From Bacilli bacterium (lineage in GTDB: Bacteria > Bacillota > Bacilli > Tumebacillales > JAQBPP01): a stretch of DNA of 21,993 nt. Positions 7,405 to 13,935 of this stretch are shown in pieces. Position 1 is the stretch's first letter; every line of letters begins with the position of its first letter. The stretch is from assembly GCA_028287455.1 (NCBI GenBank), contig JAQBPP010000069.1:1-21993 (forward strand), written 5' to 3'. The position numbers were made by a program, and so were the translations under genes. A model generated the notes under the pieces. That model did no database searches. It saw only the letters and a program-made list of their open reading frames with translations, and was not told where the DNA came from.

Positions 7405-8214
7405 TTATGAAAAATGAGCTCCCAGACTCACCTGAACCTGAGAAGTGCCTTGCTGCTCAGTCACATTTAATGTGAGTAATGAAACGTAATCAGAAACCAT
7501 TTTGATTTCCGGTTCCGTTGTGGACATAAACACGCCGACGCCAACTACAGTGGCGTCAAACTCTTTCATCATGTCGATCATCGCTTTTGCTGTGCCGCCT
7601 GCTTTCATAAAATCATCCAGCACAAGCACCCTGGCATGTTCAGGAAGTGACCGTCTGGACAGCGACATCGTCTGGATTCGGCGTGAACCGGAGACGAAAT
7701 TTATCGACACCGCCGATCCCTCGATCACTTTGTTATCACGCCGAATAACAACGCTTGGCAGGCGCAAATAGCGGGCAGCAGCAATGGCGATCGCAATGCC
7801 TTTGGCCTCAACTGTCAGCACATGAGTTGCCCCGCTTTGGTGAAACATATCCGCAAAAATCCTGCCCGTTTTATCGAGGATATCGGGTTCACCGAGCAGA
7901 TCAGATAAATATAAATAACCGCCTGGAAGCAGTCGATCAGGCGTTTCTAAATTGACACGTAAATTTTCTAACACAGCCCGGGCACGCGCGCTGGAAAACC
8001 GGGGGATGTAACGCACCCCGCCCGAAGCGCCCGGTTGCGTTTCCAATGTTCCTAATCCTTCGTCATCCAGCACTTCCCGGATAATCGTCAAGTCTTCTGA
8101 TAACGAAGATTTAGCAGCATCAAACCGATCGGCCATTGCAGTTAGTGATCGTGTCTCGTAAGGGTTTTGCAAAAATTCTTGCGTTAACCTCACAATCCTT
8201 TCGCTTCGGCGCAT
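7405..8214 (-). CDS. purR: Purine operon repressor PurR
   Basis: PurR of the Bacillus type represses purine genes and is relieved by PRPP. The N-terminal winged-helix domain (about 1-75, MRRSERIVRLTQEFLQNPY onward) is followed by a phosphoribosyltransferase-like domain with the PRPP loop VLVLDDFMKAGGTAKAM near residue 200. It is unrelated to E. coli LacI-type PurR. The length of 269 is close to the B. subtilis protein. The start is ATG at 8214 with AGGAGG 9 nt upstream. It heads the run ridA-glmU-prs-ctc, which links purine regulation to PRPP synthesis. Imperfect PurR boxes around its own promoter suggest autoregulation. Confidence 0.97.
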   Translation of the reverse strand: MRRSERIVRLTQEFLQNPYETRSLTAMADRFDAAKSSLSEDLTIIREVLDDEGLGTLETQPGASGGVRYIPRFSSARARAVLENLRVNLETPDRLLPGGYLYLSDLLGEPDILDKTGRIFADMFHQSGATHVLTVEAKGIAIAIAAARYLRLPSVVIRRDNKVIEGSAVSINFVSGSRRIQTMSLSRRSLPEHARVLVLDDFMKAGGTAKAMIDMMKEFDATVVGVGVFMSTTEPEIKMVSDYVSLLTLNVTEQQGTSQVQVSLGAHFS

Positions 8215-8233
8215 GGATAATGTCCTCCTACCA

Positions 8234-8278
8234 AATCACGAACAATTTTCCCTTTACTATAGCATTACTTTCGGATTA
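8234..8278 (-). promoter_or_regulatory. Candidate pair of PurR boxes upstream of purR
   Basis: Two inverted CGAA-type elements flank the purR promoter on the minus strand: TAATCCGAAAGTA (8266-8278, overlapping the ispE stop) and ATTGTTCGTGATT (8234-8246). Against the B. subtilis PurBox AWWWCCGAACWWT the second has two mismatches and the first has four; the central CGAA is kept in both. They are 19 nt apart, whereas 16-17 nt is typical, so the call is tentative. Confidence 0.4.
8256..8261 (-). promoter_or_regulatory. Extended -10 element of a purR promoter
   Basis: On the minus strand TATAGT is preceded by TGC, an extended -10 motif for sigma-A RNA polymerase. The -35 region 17 nt upstream (TTTTAT, inside the end of ispE) is poor, which an extended -10 can tolerate. 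The site lies between the two candidate PurR boxes and about 40 nt before the purR start. Confidence 0.5.
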
Positions 8279-9124
8279 ATAAAACGTCGAGATATACACT
8301 TCTTTAACAAACCCTCGCAAAGCGTTGTAAAGACGAATCGCTTTGGATTCGCGATCAAATAAGGAGAACACAGTTGGACCAGAGCCGGACATTAACGTGT
8401 GATCCCCGCCTAATTCAATCATTTTGCGTTTTAAGCGCTCCACTTCCGGGTACATGGCGAATGTCACTTGTTCGAGTACATTGCCAAGCCCTGCCGCAAT
8501 GCCAACTGTATCGCAGGCGCCAATGGCCTCCAGCATATCTGCTGCATTCGGCCGGCTGCTGATTTCGTTTACTTGCAACCCTCCGTAAATATCGGCAGTG
8601 GATACGGCAAAAGCAGGTTTCACTAACACCACCCACATCGGCGGTGCAGGCGTCAACCGCGTCAGGACTTCTCCTCTTCCCCTGGCAAGCACAGTGCCGC
8701 CTTCCAGACAAAAAGGGACGTCAGAACCCAACTGCGCTCCAAGTTCCCGCAGCTCTTCCAGTGATAGACCCAGATTCCATAACTGGTTCAGTCCACGCAG
8801 TGCTGCCGCCGCATCAGCAGAACCTCCAGCTAATCCAGCGGAGACAGGAATGCGCTTGTCAATATGGATTGAAACGCCATCATCAATGGAAAAATGTTGT
8901 TTCAGCAAATTGGCCGCTTTGTAAGCCAGATTTCTCTCATCTGTGGGGATATAAGGGGCAGTACACGAGACGAGAATTGCATTCCCGCTGCTCTCATGAA
9001 AAACAAGATGGTCAGACAAATCAATCGTCTGCATGATCATCTCTACCTCATGGTAGCCATCAGGGCGTTTATAAAGCACGTCCAATGTTAGATTAATCTT
9101 GGCTTTTGCTCTTTCTGCGAGCAC
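8276..9124 (-). CDS. ispE: 4-diphosphocytidyl-2-C-methyl-D-erythritol kinase
   Basis: IspE phosphorylates CDP-methylerythritol in the MEP isoprenoid pathway. The 282 residues show the three GHMP-kinase motifs: the N-terminal AKAKINLTLDVLYKRPDGYHE, the ATP-binding PVSAGLAGGSADAAAALRGLN in the first half and LMSGSGPTVFSLF near the C-terminus. The start is GTG at 9124 with GGGGGAGG 8 nt upstream. A terminator for the cyanophycin genes lies just upstream, so ispE probably has its own promoter in the short gap, though I could not name one. It precedes purR, as in B. subtilis, where sspF rather than cphA is the upstream neighbour. Confidence 0.97.
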   Translation of the reverse strand: MLAERAKAKINLTLDVLYKRPDGYHEVEMIMQTIDLSDHLVFHESSGNAILVSCTAPYIPTDERNLAYKAANLLKQHFSIDDGVSIHIDKRIPVSAGLAGGSADAAAALRGLNQLWNLGLSLEELRELGAQLGSDVPFCLEGGTVLARGRGEVLTRLTPAPPMWVVLVKPAFAVSTADIYGGLQVNEISSRPNAADMLEAIGACDTVGIAAGLGNVLEQVTFAMYPEVERLKRKMIELGGDHTLMSGSGPTVFSLFDRESKAIRLYNALRGFVKEVYISTFY

Positions 9125-9172
9125 TGCAGCAGCCTCCCCCAGACATACAATGCTTTTATCTTACAGGAATAC

Positions 9173-9209
9173 AAAAACAGACGCTACCCAGGCAAACCGG
9201 ATAGCGTCT
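9173..9209 (-). terminator. Intrinsic terminator after cphA
   Basis: On the minus strand AGACGCTATCC pairs with GGGTAGCGTCT (11 pairs including one G-T, 9-nt loop), followed by GTTTTTG. It lies 16 nt past the cphA stop and separates the cyanophycin pair from ispE. The opposite strand also has a short TCTTTT after the hairpin. Confidence 0.9.
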
Positions 9210-9224
9210 TTTGAAGTTTCCACC

Positions 9225-11894
9225 CTATACTTTGGCTAAAGAAGGAATACTCTCTCTTGCCTGCAGTACAGGATTTGCTGTGATGGGTACTGCAGACCTT
9301 CGGTTAAGCAACTCGATGACAGGCGCCAATTTTTCGTAGAAAACGACTACCACTTCACCTGGCACCATTTGTTCAATCGCTGTTTCAAGCGCCTGTACCT
9401 CATTCAAAACTACCTGTACATCATATTCGGGCAGCTGAGTTAAGATCGACTTCAGCATCAGACCTGCAATTTCCCCAGGCTGTCTGCCGCGTAAATCTGC
9501 GTCTTCCCGCAGAATGATTCGTTGGAAACCGCTGGCTGCCACCTTAGCGGCAGATTCCACAATGGAGTTGTCCCGGTCTCCAGGCACCCCCACCACCGCG
9601 GTCACACGGGTACAAGGCAGATTCATTGCCATTTTGCAGATGGCCTGGAAAGCATCTGGATTGTGCCCATAGTCGACCATTACATGCCCCTGGCCCACTT
9701 GAAACAAATTGCACCGGCCCTGATTGTGCTCGCTGCTGCTGAAATCACTTAGAGCTGCTGTGATCTTCTCACGGCTGATTCCATAGGATCTGCAAGCAGC
9801 GATCGCAGCGAGGGCATTTGCGACCTGAAACTCCGCTGCTCCGTTAAGAGTGACAGGAATCTCGCAGGCATGAATGACTTTGCGAACCAATTGACCTGCT
9901 GCCTCATAAATCACGTTGTCCTTGAGGAAGTAGGCAGTGCCTCCAGCTGCCAGATGCTGCGTGATAATCTGATTTTGTCCATGCAATGAACACAACACGA
10001 TCTGTTTGCGAGTAGTTTGCATGCGCGGGTGCGCAGCGATCGCTACAATATGCGGACAATCCGCATTTAAGATCACGCTTCCGCCGTCCCGCACTGCTTC
10101 GGCGACAAGACTTTTGATATGCACCAAATCTTCCATCTGGACAATGCCATCTTGCCCGATATGATCTGGCTGCACATTTGTAATGACCGCAACATCGGCA
10201 AAATCATAGCCCAACCCTGAGCGTACTATGCCTCCGCGAGCAGTTTCCAGCACCGCTATTTCCACCGATGGATCGGATAACACTACGCGTGCGGAGCGAG
10301 GTCCCGTCATGTCTCCACTAGCGATGCATTCACCATTGACGTAGATGCCATCTGTGGAAGTCATCCCCACCGTGCGTCCTGTGGTTTGCATGATATGTGC
10401 AATCATGCGAGTGGTGGTTGTTTTCCCGTTCGTACCTGTTATTGAGAAGATCGGAATCCGAAACGGCGCGCCTTCCGGGTACAGCATTTGAACAATAGTG
10501 TCTCCCACATCCCGGCGCTGTCCGCTGGTTGGAAACTGGTGCATGCGAATGCCAGGCGCCGCATTGATCTCGATGATACTTGTGATGTTATCTACCGGGT
10601 TTGAAATATCAGACAACACAATGTCTATACCCGCAACATCCAATCCAATGACTCGCACAGCTCGCTGGCAGAGTGCCGCGATCTCCGGATGAATCAAATC
10701 TGTGACATCTTCAGCTGTGCCACCTGTGGACATATTTGGACTGTCCCGCAGCAGCACGATTTCGTTTGATGCTGGCACATCAGACAACTGGCGTCCCCGC
10801 CGTGCCAAGTAGGTTAAACATACTGCATCAATTCGAATTTGGGTAAGCGGCTTCTCATGGCCCTCTCCCCGATCAGGATGCAGATTTTCGATGGCGAGCA
10901 GCTGTTCAATGGTATGTTCGCCATCACCCACCACGTGAGCTGGTTTACGTTCTGACGCCGCTGCGACGCGGCCGTCCACTACCAGGATCCTGTAGTGCTT
11001 GCCATCTACGTACTCCTCCACCATCACATCTTCCCCATAATCGCGTGCAATCTGGTAGGCTCTGCGCACTTCAGCAGGAGTGACAAGGTTTAAAGATACA
11101 CCTCGCCCGTGATTTCCGTCGACCGGTTTTACAACAACAGGCGGTCTTAACTTATTCAGCCAGTTAACAGCCTCTTGTTCGGATGTTGCAATCCCCCCCC
11201 AGGGAACCGGGATTGCCGACTCTGAAAGCAGTTGGTTCGTAAGCTCTTTATTACAAGCAATATCAACGGCAATGGTACCGGTATGATGAGTAATCGTCGA
11301 CTGGAAACGCTTTAAATTTTTGCCATATCCCAATTGGATCAAACTGCTGTCCTTACTTAATCTTCTCCAGGGAATTCCCCGTCTTTGCGCAGCTTCTACT
11401 ATACTGCTTGCAGACGGACCCAATTCTGTTTCAGAAATGATTTTTCTTGCTTCTTGAATTTTCACTTCTAACGGATAGTGCGAGTTATCAATCAGTGACT
11501 GGACAAATTCAACTGCAGTCTGCAGCAAAAACTTCGTCGCTTCTTCTACCCGAAATTCAACGATTACTTGGTAGCAGCCCCTGGACCCATCTGACACTGT
11601 TTTTCCGTAAAAAGCAGGTGCTCCCGCCATTTCCGTAAATTCCAATGCCACATGCTCGACAATATGACCGAAATAGGTGCCACCATACAAACGATTGACA
11701 AACCCGCCAGGTCGTCCCATCGCACAATGGTGGTTATTTACTGCTGGCAGCCTTTCCAGCAGCCGTTCTACAAATCCGGGTACTTCATAACTCTCTTTTT
11801 CAGTTAACTCCTCCAAATGCAATTTCATCACAATTACCGGTTTATAGTTATAGATATTCGGGCCCGACAGGGTCCGAATCTCTTCAATCTTCAT
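9225..11894 (-). CDS. cphA: Cyanophycin synthetase
   Basis: CphA polymerises aspartate and arginine with ATP into cyanophycin, an insoluble nitrogen reserve. The 889 residues match the family (about 870-900). An N-terminal domain (1-160) precedes an ATP-grasp domain (about 215-480, with PVVVKPVDGNHGRGVS and EINAAPGIRMHQ). A Mur-ligase-like domain follows, whose P-loop TGTNGKTTTTR lies at 486-496, with ETARGGIVRSGLGYD and DYGHNPDAF further on. The start is ATG at 11894 with AAGGAG 8 nt upstream; the first ATG-like codon at 11918 lies inside cphB. It begins 4 nt after the cphB stop, so the two are coupled, and a terminator follows. A run of eight G in codons near residue 231 is a slippage risk. 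Its place beside sspF suggests a sporulation link, which is inference. Confidence 0.95.
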   Translation of the reverse strand: MKIEEIRTLSGPNIYNYKPVIVMKLHLEELTEKESYEVPGFVERLLERLPAVNNHHCAMGRPGGFVNRLYGGTYFGHIVEHVALEFTEMAGAPAFYGKTVSDGSRGCYQVIVEFRVEEATKFLLQTAVEFVQSLIDNSHYPLEVKIQEARKIISETELGPSASSIVEAAQRRGIPWRRLSKDSSLIQLGYGKNLKRFQSTITHHTGTIAVDIACNKELTNQLLSESAIPVPWGGIATSEQEAVNWLNKLRPPVVVKPVDGNHGRGVSLNLVTPAEVRRAYQIARDYGEDVMVEEYVDGKHYRILVVDGRVAAASERKPAHVVGDGEHTIEQLLAIENLHPDRGEGHEKPLTQIRIDAVCLTYLARRGRQLSDVPASNEIVLLRDSPNMSTGGTAEDVTDLIHPEIAALCQRAVRVIGLDVAGIDIVLSDISNPVDNITSIIEINAAPGIRMHQFPTSGQRRDVGDTIVQMLYPEGAPFRIPIFSITGTNGKTTTTRMIAHIMQTTGRTVGMTSTDGIYVNGECIASGDMTGPRSARVVLSDPSVEIAVLETARGGIVRSGLGYDFADVAVITNVQPDHIGQDGIVQMEDLVHIKSLVAEAVRDGGSVILNADCPHIVAIAAHPRMQTTRKQIVLCSLHGQNQIITQHLAAGGTAYFLKDNVIYEAAGQLVRKVIHACEIPVTLNGAAEFQVANALAAIAACRSYGISREKITAALSDFSSSEHNQGRCNLFQVGQGHVMVDYGHNPDAFQAICKMAMNLPCTRVTAVVGVPGDRDNSIVESAAKVAASGFQRIILREDADLRGRQPGEIAGLMLKSILTQLPEYDVQVVLNEVQALETAIEQMVPGEVVVVFYEKLAPVIELLNRRSAVPITANPVLQARESIPSLAKV

Positions 11895-11898
11895 GAGT

Positions 11899-12729
11899 TC
11901 AGCTCCTTGTGCCTTCACGTGCTGACGACTCTTCCGAAATCCGCTCCCGCTTATGCAGGTCGAATCGTTCGCCAGCCGGCAGGATATGCAGACGCACTCC
12001 GCATAACGCCAACGCGTCGTTTTTAGCCAGACTCTCCAGGTTAGAATAGGTTAACGAGCTGGCATCCACAATCGTAACAGCGCCTCGTCCGATCACTTCG
12101 AACCTGCGGCCCTCCACGACTATCGCCGTGTCTTCATCAATTCCAAGGCCAATATGGTGAGGATACCGCGCTGCGGCCAGCAGAAGCCTGCCGAGACGTC
12201 CCCGTTGATCGAAATGTTGATCAATGACTACTCCTGGTAAAAACTCCATGCCCGGACCCATTTCCAACATGCCTAACCGTGGATTGGTCTCCTGCTGTCC
12301 AGTTACAATCATTGAGCTTGACATCATGGATGCGCCTGCACTTGTGCCAGCTAGAATTAATCCCTGCTGAAACCGTTCACTCAAAACTGAATCTACTCGA
12401 GTTCCCCCCAGTAAATTTGTAATCCGGACTTGATCGCCTCCGGTAAAAAACACGCATGTGGCAGACTCAATTGCTTTAACAGATGAATTGCGATCCGCAT
12501 GATCACGTTTGGAAACATCAAATGTTCGAACATCTTGAACGCCGAGTTTTTCGAATACTTCCAAGTATTCTGCTCCGACATCGAGCGGCAAGTCCGTGGC
12601 TACGGTTACCACTACAACCTGTGCCTTGGGGCCGCCAGCCAAGCGAACGACCTCTCGGAGGATCTTGCAATCCTCTTTTTTGTCTTCGGCACCGCCAATA
12701 ATTACCAGCTTGCCGAGTTTTTCACTCAC
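11899..12729 (-). CDS. cphB: Cyanophycinase
   Basis: CphB is a peptidase-S51-family exopeptidase that splits cyanophycin into beta-Asp-Arg dipeptides. The 276 residues contain the nucleophile elbow GTSAGAS with S130, a histidine in VIDQHFDQRGRLGRL (H172) and an N-terminal KLVIIGGAEDKKED typical of the family. The start is GTG at 12729 with AGGAGG 8 nt upstream. It is the first gene of a cphB-cphA operon, an order also seen in other bacteria. I searched the 138-nt gap upstream, after the sspF terminator-like hairpin, for sigma-A, sigma-E, sigma-G, sigma-H and sigma-K promoters and found no convincing match. No signal peptide is visible, so it is cytoplasmic. Confidence 0.94.
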   Translation of the reverse strand: MSEKLGKLVIIGGAEDKKEDCKILREVVRLAGGPKAQVVVVTVATDLPLDVGAEYLEVFEKLGVQDVRTFDVSKRDHADRNSSVKAIESATCVFFTGGDQVRITNLLGGTRVDSVLSERFQQGLILAGTSAGASMMSSSMIVTGQQETNPRLGMLEMGPGMEFLPGVVIDQHFDQRGRLGRLLLAAARYPHHIGLGIDEDTAIVVEGRRFEVIGRGAVTIVDASSLTYSNLESLAKNDALALCGVRLHILPAGERFDLHKRERISEESSAREGTRS

Positions 12730-12807
12730 TCTTGCTGCCTCCTATCAATAGACAGTATTCTTTCCCAGTCTTTCCCATATAGTTCGAATGTATGCACATG
12801 GACAAAG

Positions 12808-12838
12808 AGGCCGGAGTCGTTCGTGCTGACTCCGGCCT
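12808..12838 (-). terminator. Hairpin after sspF, probable terminator
   Basis: AGGCCGGAGTC and GACTCCGGCCT form a perfect 11-bp, GC-rich stem with a 9-nt loop, 29 nt past the sspF stop. The tail is poor in T (CTTTGTCC on the minus strand), so it may be a weak terminator or a transcript-stabilising hairpin. Confidence 0.6.
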
Positions 12839-12867
12839 GGATTTCTGACTAGGTCGGGGCCCTGGTG

Positions 12868-13053
12868 CTACCGATTTCCGCTTTGACCAGCGAGTGCTTG
12901 TTCCGCGATTTCGATTGCCCGTTTCACCATGTTGCCAGCGTCTCGTGCCCGGATGCCACCCCAGCCTTCTTGCTGTACGGTTTCATAAAATCCGAGATCT
13001 TTTGCAAGTTCGTACTTGAACTGCTCAGACATGACACCTCGACGTCGTCCCAT
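12868..13053 (-). CDS. sspF: Small acid-soluble spore protein SspF, alpha/beta type
   Basis: SspF is a minor alpha/beta-type SASP of the forespore. The 61-residue product is close to B. subtilis SspF along nearly its whole length: MGRRRGVMSEQFKYELAKD at the start and WGGIRARDAGNMVKRAIE in the second half. The start is ATG at 13053, with AAAGGGGG about 9 nt upstream; the frame is open 13 codons further but that part has no similarity. It lies between veg and the cyanophycin genes; in B. subtilis it lies between veg and ispE. Expression in the forespore is expected, and a partial sigma-G-like promoter is present upstream. Confidence 0.95.
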   Translation of the reverse strand: MGRRRGVMSEQFKYELAKDLGFYETVQQEGWGGIRARDAGNMVKRAIEIAEQALAGQSGNR

Positions 13054-13082
13054 TGGGTGATTCCCCCTTTGTTCCTGTGTCA

Positions 13083-13112
13083 ATGAATCCATTTACAAGT
13101 TACCCAGTATTC
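13083..13112 (-). promoter_or_regulatory. Possible sigma-G promoter of sspF
   Basis: On the minus strand GAATA (13108-13112) is a perfect sigma-G -35 element. After 18 nt comes GATTCAT (13083-13089), which fits the CATNHTA -10 element only in part. The predicted start would give a leader of about 22 nt. The call rests mainly on the gene's identity. Confidence 0.35.
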
Positions 13113-13145
13113 CAAAAAACACGCAAGGAGATATTTCCCATAATA

Positions 13146-13160
13146 AGAAAAAACAATTCG
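13146..13160. repeat. Detached left arm of an interrupted palindromic repeat
   Basis: AGAAAAAACAATTCG is nearly identical to the left arm of the palindrome at 13809-13879 (AGAAAAAACATTCG, one extra A). It directly abuts the complete palindrome at 13159-13233. With the half-copy at 13237-13278 it may be the other end of one element split by an insertion. Confidence 0.45.
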
Positions 13161-13233
13161 GCAAAAACATGTGCTCCTTTCTTGCTGCGGTTGCTGGCAA
13201 AAGTCGCGTCGAAAGGAGCACATATTTTTGCCG
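13159..13233. repeat. Palindromic repeat copy A (23-bp stem, 29-nt loop)
   Basis: Arms 13159-13181 and 13211-13233 pair over 23 positions with a single C/A mismatch, which becomes a G-U pair in the minus-strand transcript. The 29-nt loop (13182-13210) holds CGGTTGC and GCAAAAGTCGCGTC. Compared with copy B (13809-13879), 25 of 29 loop bases are identical and three stem pairs differ with compensation on both arms. It lies between the veg terminator and the sspF promoter region. It may be a structured RNA, a MITE-like element or a bidirectional terminator; the sequence alone does not decide. Confidence 0.85.
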
Positions 13234-13236
13234 CTC

Positions 13237-13278
13237 GTTGCTGGCAGAAATTGTGTGGAAACGAACAAATGTTTTTCC
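13237..13278. repeat. Palindromic repeat copy C, right half only
   Basis: These 42 nt align without gaps to the right half of copy B (13838-13879), with about 33 identities, including GTTGC, GAAA, GAAC and the terminal AATGTTTTTCC. No matching left arm stands at the expected distance, because copy A occupies that place. The small open frames across 13080-13299 are by-products of these repeats and not genes. Confidence 0.7.
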
Positions 13279-13283
13279 AATAC

Positions 13284-13321
13284 AAAAATAAAAAGGCACC
13301 TCTACAGTGGGTAGAAGTACC
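13284..13321 (-). terminator. Intrinsic terminator after veg
   Basis: On the minus strand GGTACTTCTAC pairs with GTAGAGGTGCC (11 pairs with two G-T, 5-nt loop), followed by TTTTTATTTTT. It lies 37 nt past the veg stop and should isolate veg from sspF. Confidence 0.92.
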
Positions 13322-13358
13322 TTCAGTTCAATCCGGATCGTTTGAAATCAGCAAAAGT

Positions 13359-13637
13359 TTAATGCTCTACATAACTTACCCGGATATGTTCATCTTCTTT
13401 ACAAATCATAAGTTCCACAGTTTCTGTCAGAATATCTGCATAACTGTAAGAGACACGCTTGAATGATTCACCCTCTTGATCCAGCTTCACAACGAAAACA
13501 GATGGATAGGTTTCTTCCAAAACTCCTGTCCGCTCGATGGTTTTACGACGACCACCATTCGCACGAAGAAGAATTTTCTCCCCTACAAGTCCCTCAAGAC
13601 TACGCTTAATCTCAGTTAGTGCGTTTTTTCCTGCCAC
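13359..13637 (-). CDS. veg: Veg protein
   Basis: Veg is a small, highly expressed protein of Bacilli; in B. subtilis it stimulates biofilm gene expression by acting against SinR. The 92 residues match it closely, including ANGGRRKTIERTG and RVSYSYADILTETVEL, with a somewhat longer C-terminal tail than the 86-residue B. subtilis form. The start is GTG at 13637 with GAGGTGG about 6-9 nt upstream, giving MAGKNALTEIKRSLEG; the frame is open further up but overlaps the promoter region. Two near-consensus sigma-A promoters precede it and a strong terminator follows, so it is a single-gene unit with high predicted expression. Confidence 0.94.
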   Translation of the reverse strand: MAGKNALTEIKRSLEGLVGEKILLRANGGRRKTIERTGVLEETYPSVFVVKLDQEGESFKRVSYSYADILTETVELMICKEDEHIRVSYVEH

Positions 13638-13660
13638 ACACCCCACCTCTTTCCTTACCA

Positions 13661-13689
13661 ATAATAGCATGGAAAAGCAGTAATGTCAA
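13661..13689 (-). promoter_or_regulatory. veg promoter P2 (proximal), sigma-A
   Basis: On the minus strand TTGACA (13684-13689), a 17-nt spacer and TATTAT (13661-13666) preceded by TGC: a perfect -35, optimal spacing and an extended -10. The predicted start is near 13654, about 16 nt ahead of the veg start codon. Confidence 0.88.
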
Positions 13690-13703
13690 ATGGAGGGTGA
13701 AAT

Positions 13704-13733
13704 ATTATAGCAACGATCTTTTATGCATGTCAA
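13704..13733 (-). promoter_or_regulatory. veg promoter P1 (distal), sigma-A
   Basis: On the minus strand TTGACA (13728-13733), an 18-nt spacer and TATAAT (13704-13709) preceded by TGC: both hexamers are perfect consensus and the -10 is extended. It lies 44 nt upstream of P2. B. subtilis veg also has two tandem polymerase sites. Confidence 0.88.
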
Positions 13734-13808
13734 TCCTTATTGCAAACCTTTTTTTGAACTTTGTATGCGCTTACATATAAAAATGTCCATTTTCCAACTA
13801 AAATCACA

Positions 13809-13879
13809 GAAAAAACATTCGTTCCTTTCTAGCTCCGGTTGCAAGCAAAAGTCGCGTCGAAAGGAACGAATGTTTTTCC
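13809..13879. repeat. Palindromic repeat copy B (19-bp stem, 29-nt loop)
   Basis: Arms 13811-13829 and 13859-13877 are perfectly complementary over 19 bp, with a further G-C pair beyond one mismatch. The 29-nt loop (13830-13858) shares CGGTTGC and GCAAAAGTCGCGTC with copy A. It lies 57 nt past the yabG stop and 75 nt upstream of veg P1. Its right end on the minus strand is a run of six T, so it could serve as the yabG terminator even though the loop is long for one. Confidence 0.85.
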
Positions 13880-13935
13880 GGTATTAAAGGTAACACTTTA
13901 ACCAGTAGGTACAGTTTGCGGGATTCAATCCCCGT

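Noticed and set aside
12730..12807. CATACATT sequence upstream of cphB as a sigma-E or sigma-K -10 element
   Set aside because: No fitting -35 element stands at the required distance; the upstream space is occupied by the sspF hairpin. A weak TTGTCC/TATATG pair was also too poor to call.
13080..13299. Three small overlapping minus-strand open frames (60-68 codons) between veg and sspF
   Set aside because: They run through the palindromic repeats and gain cysteine- and glutamine-rich sequence from them; none has a ribosome binding site or recognisable similarity.
13146..13879. Possible CRISPR array from repeated motifs around veg
   Set aside because: Only two full copies and fragments exist, they are over 500 nt apart or nested, spacing is irregular and no cas genes are present.
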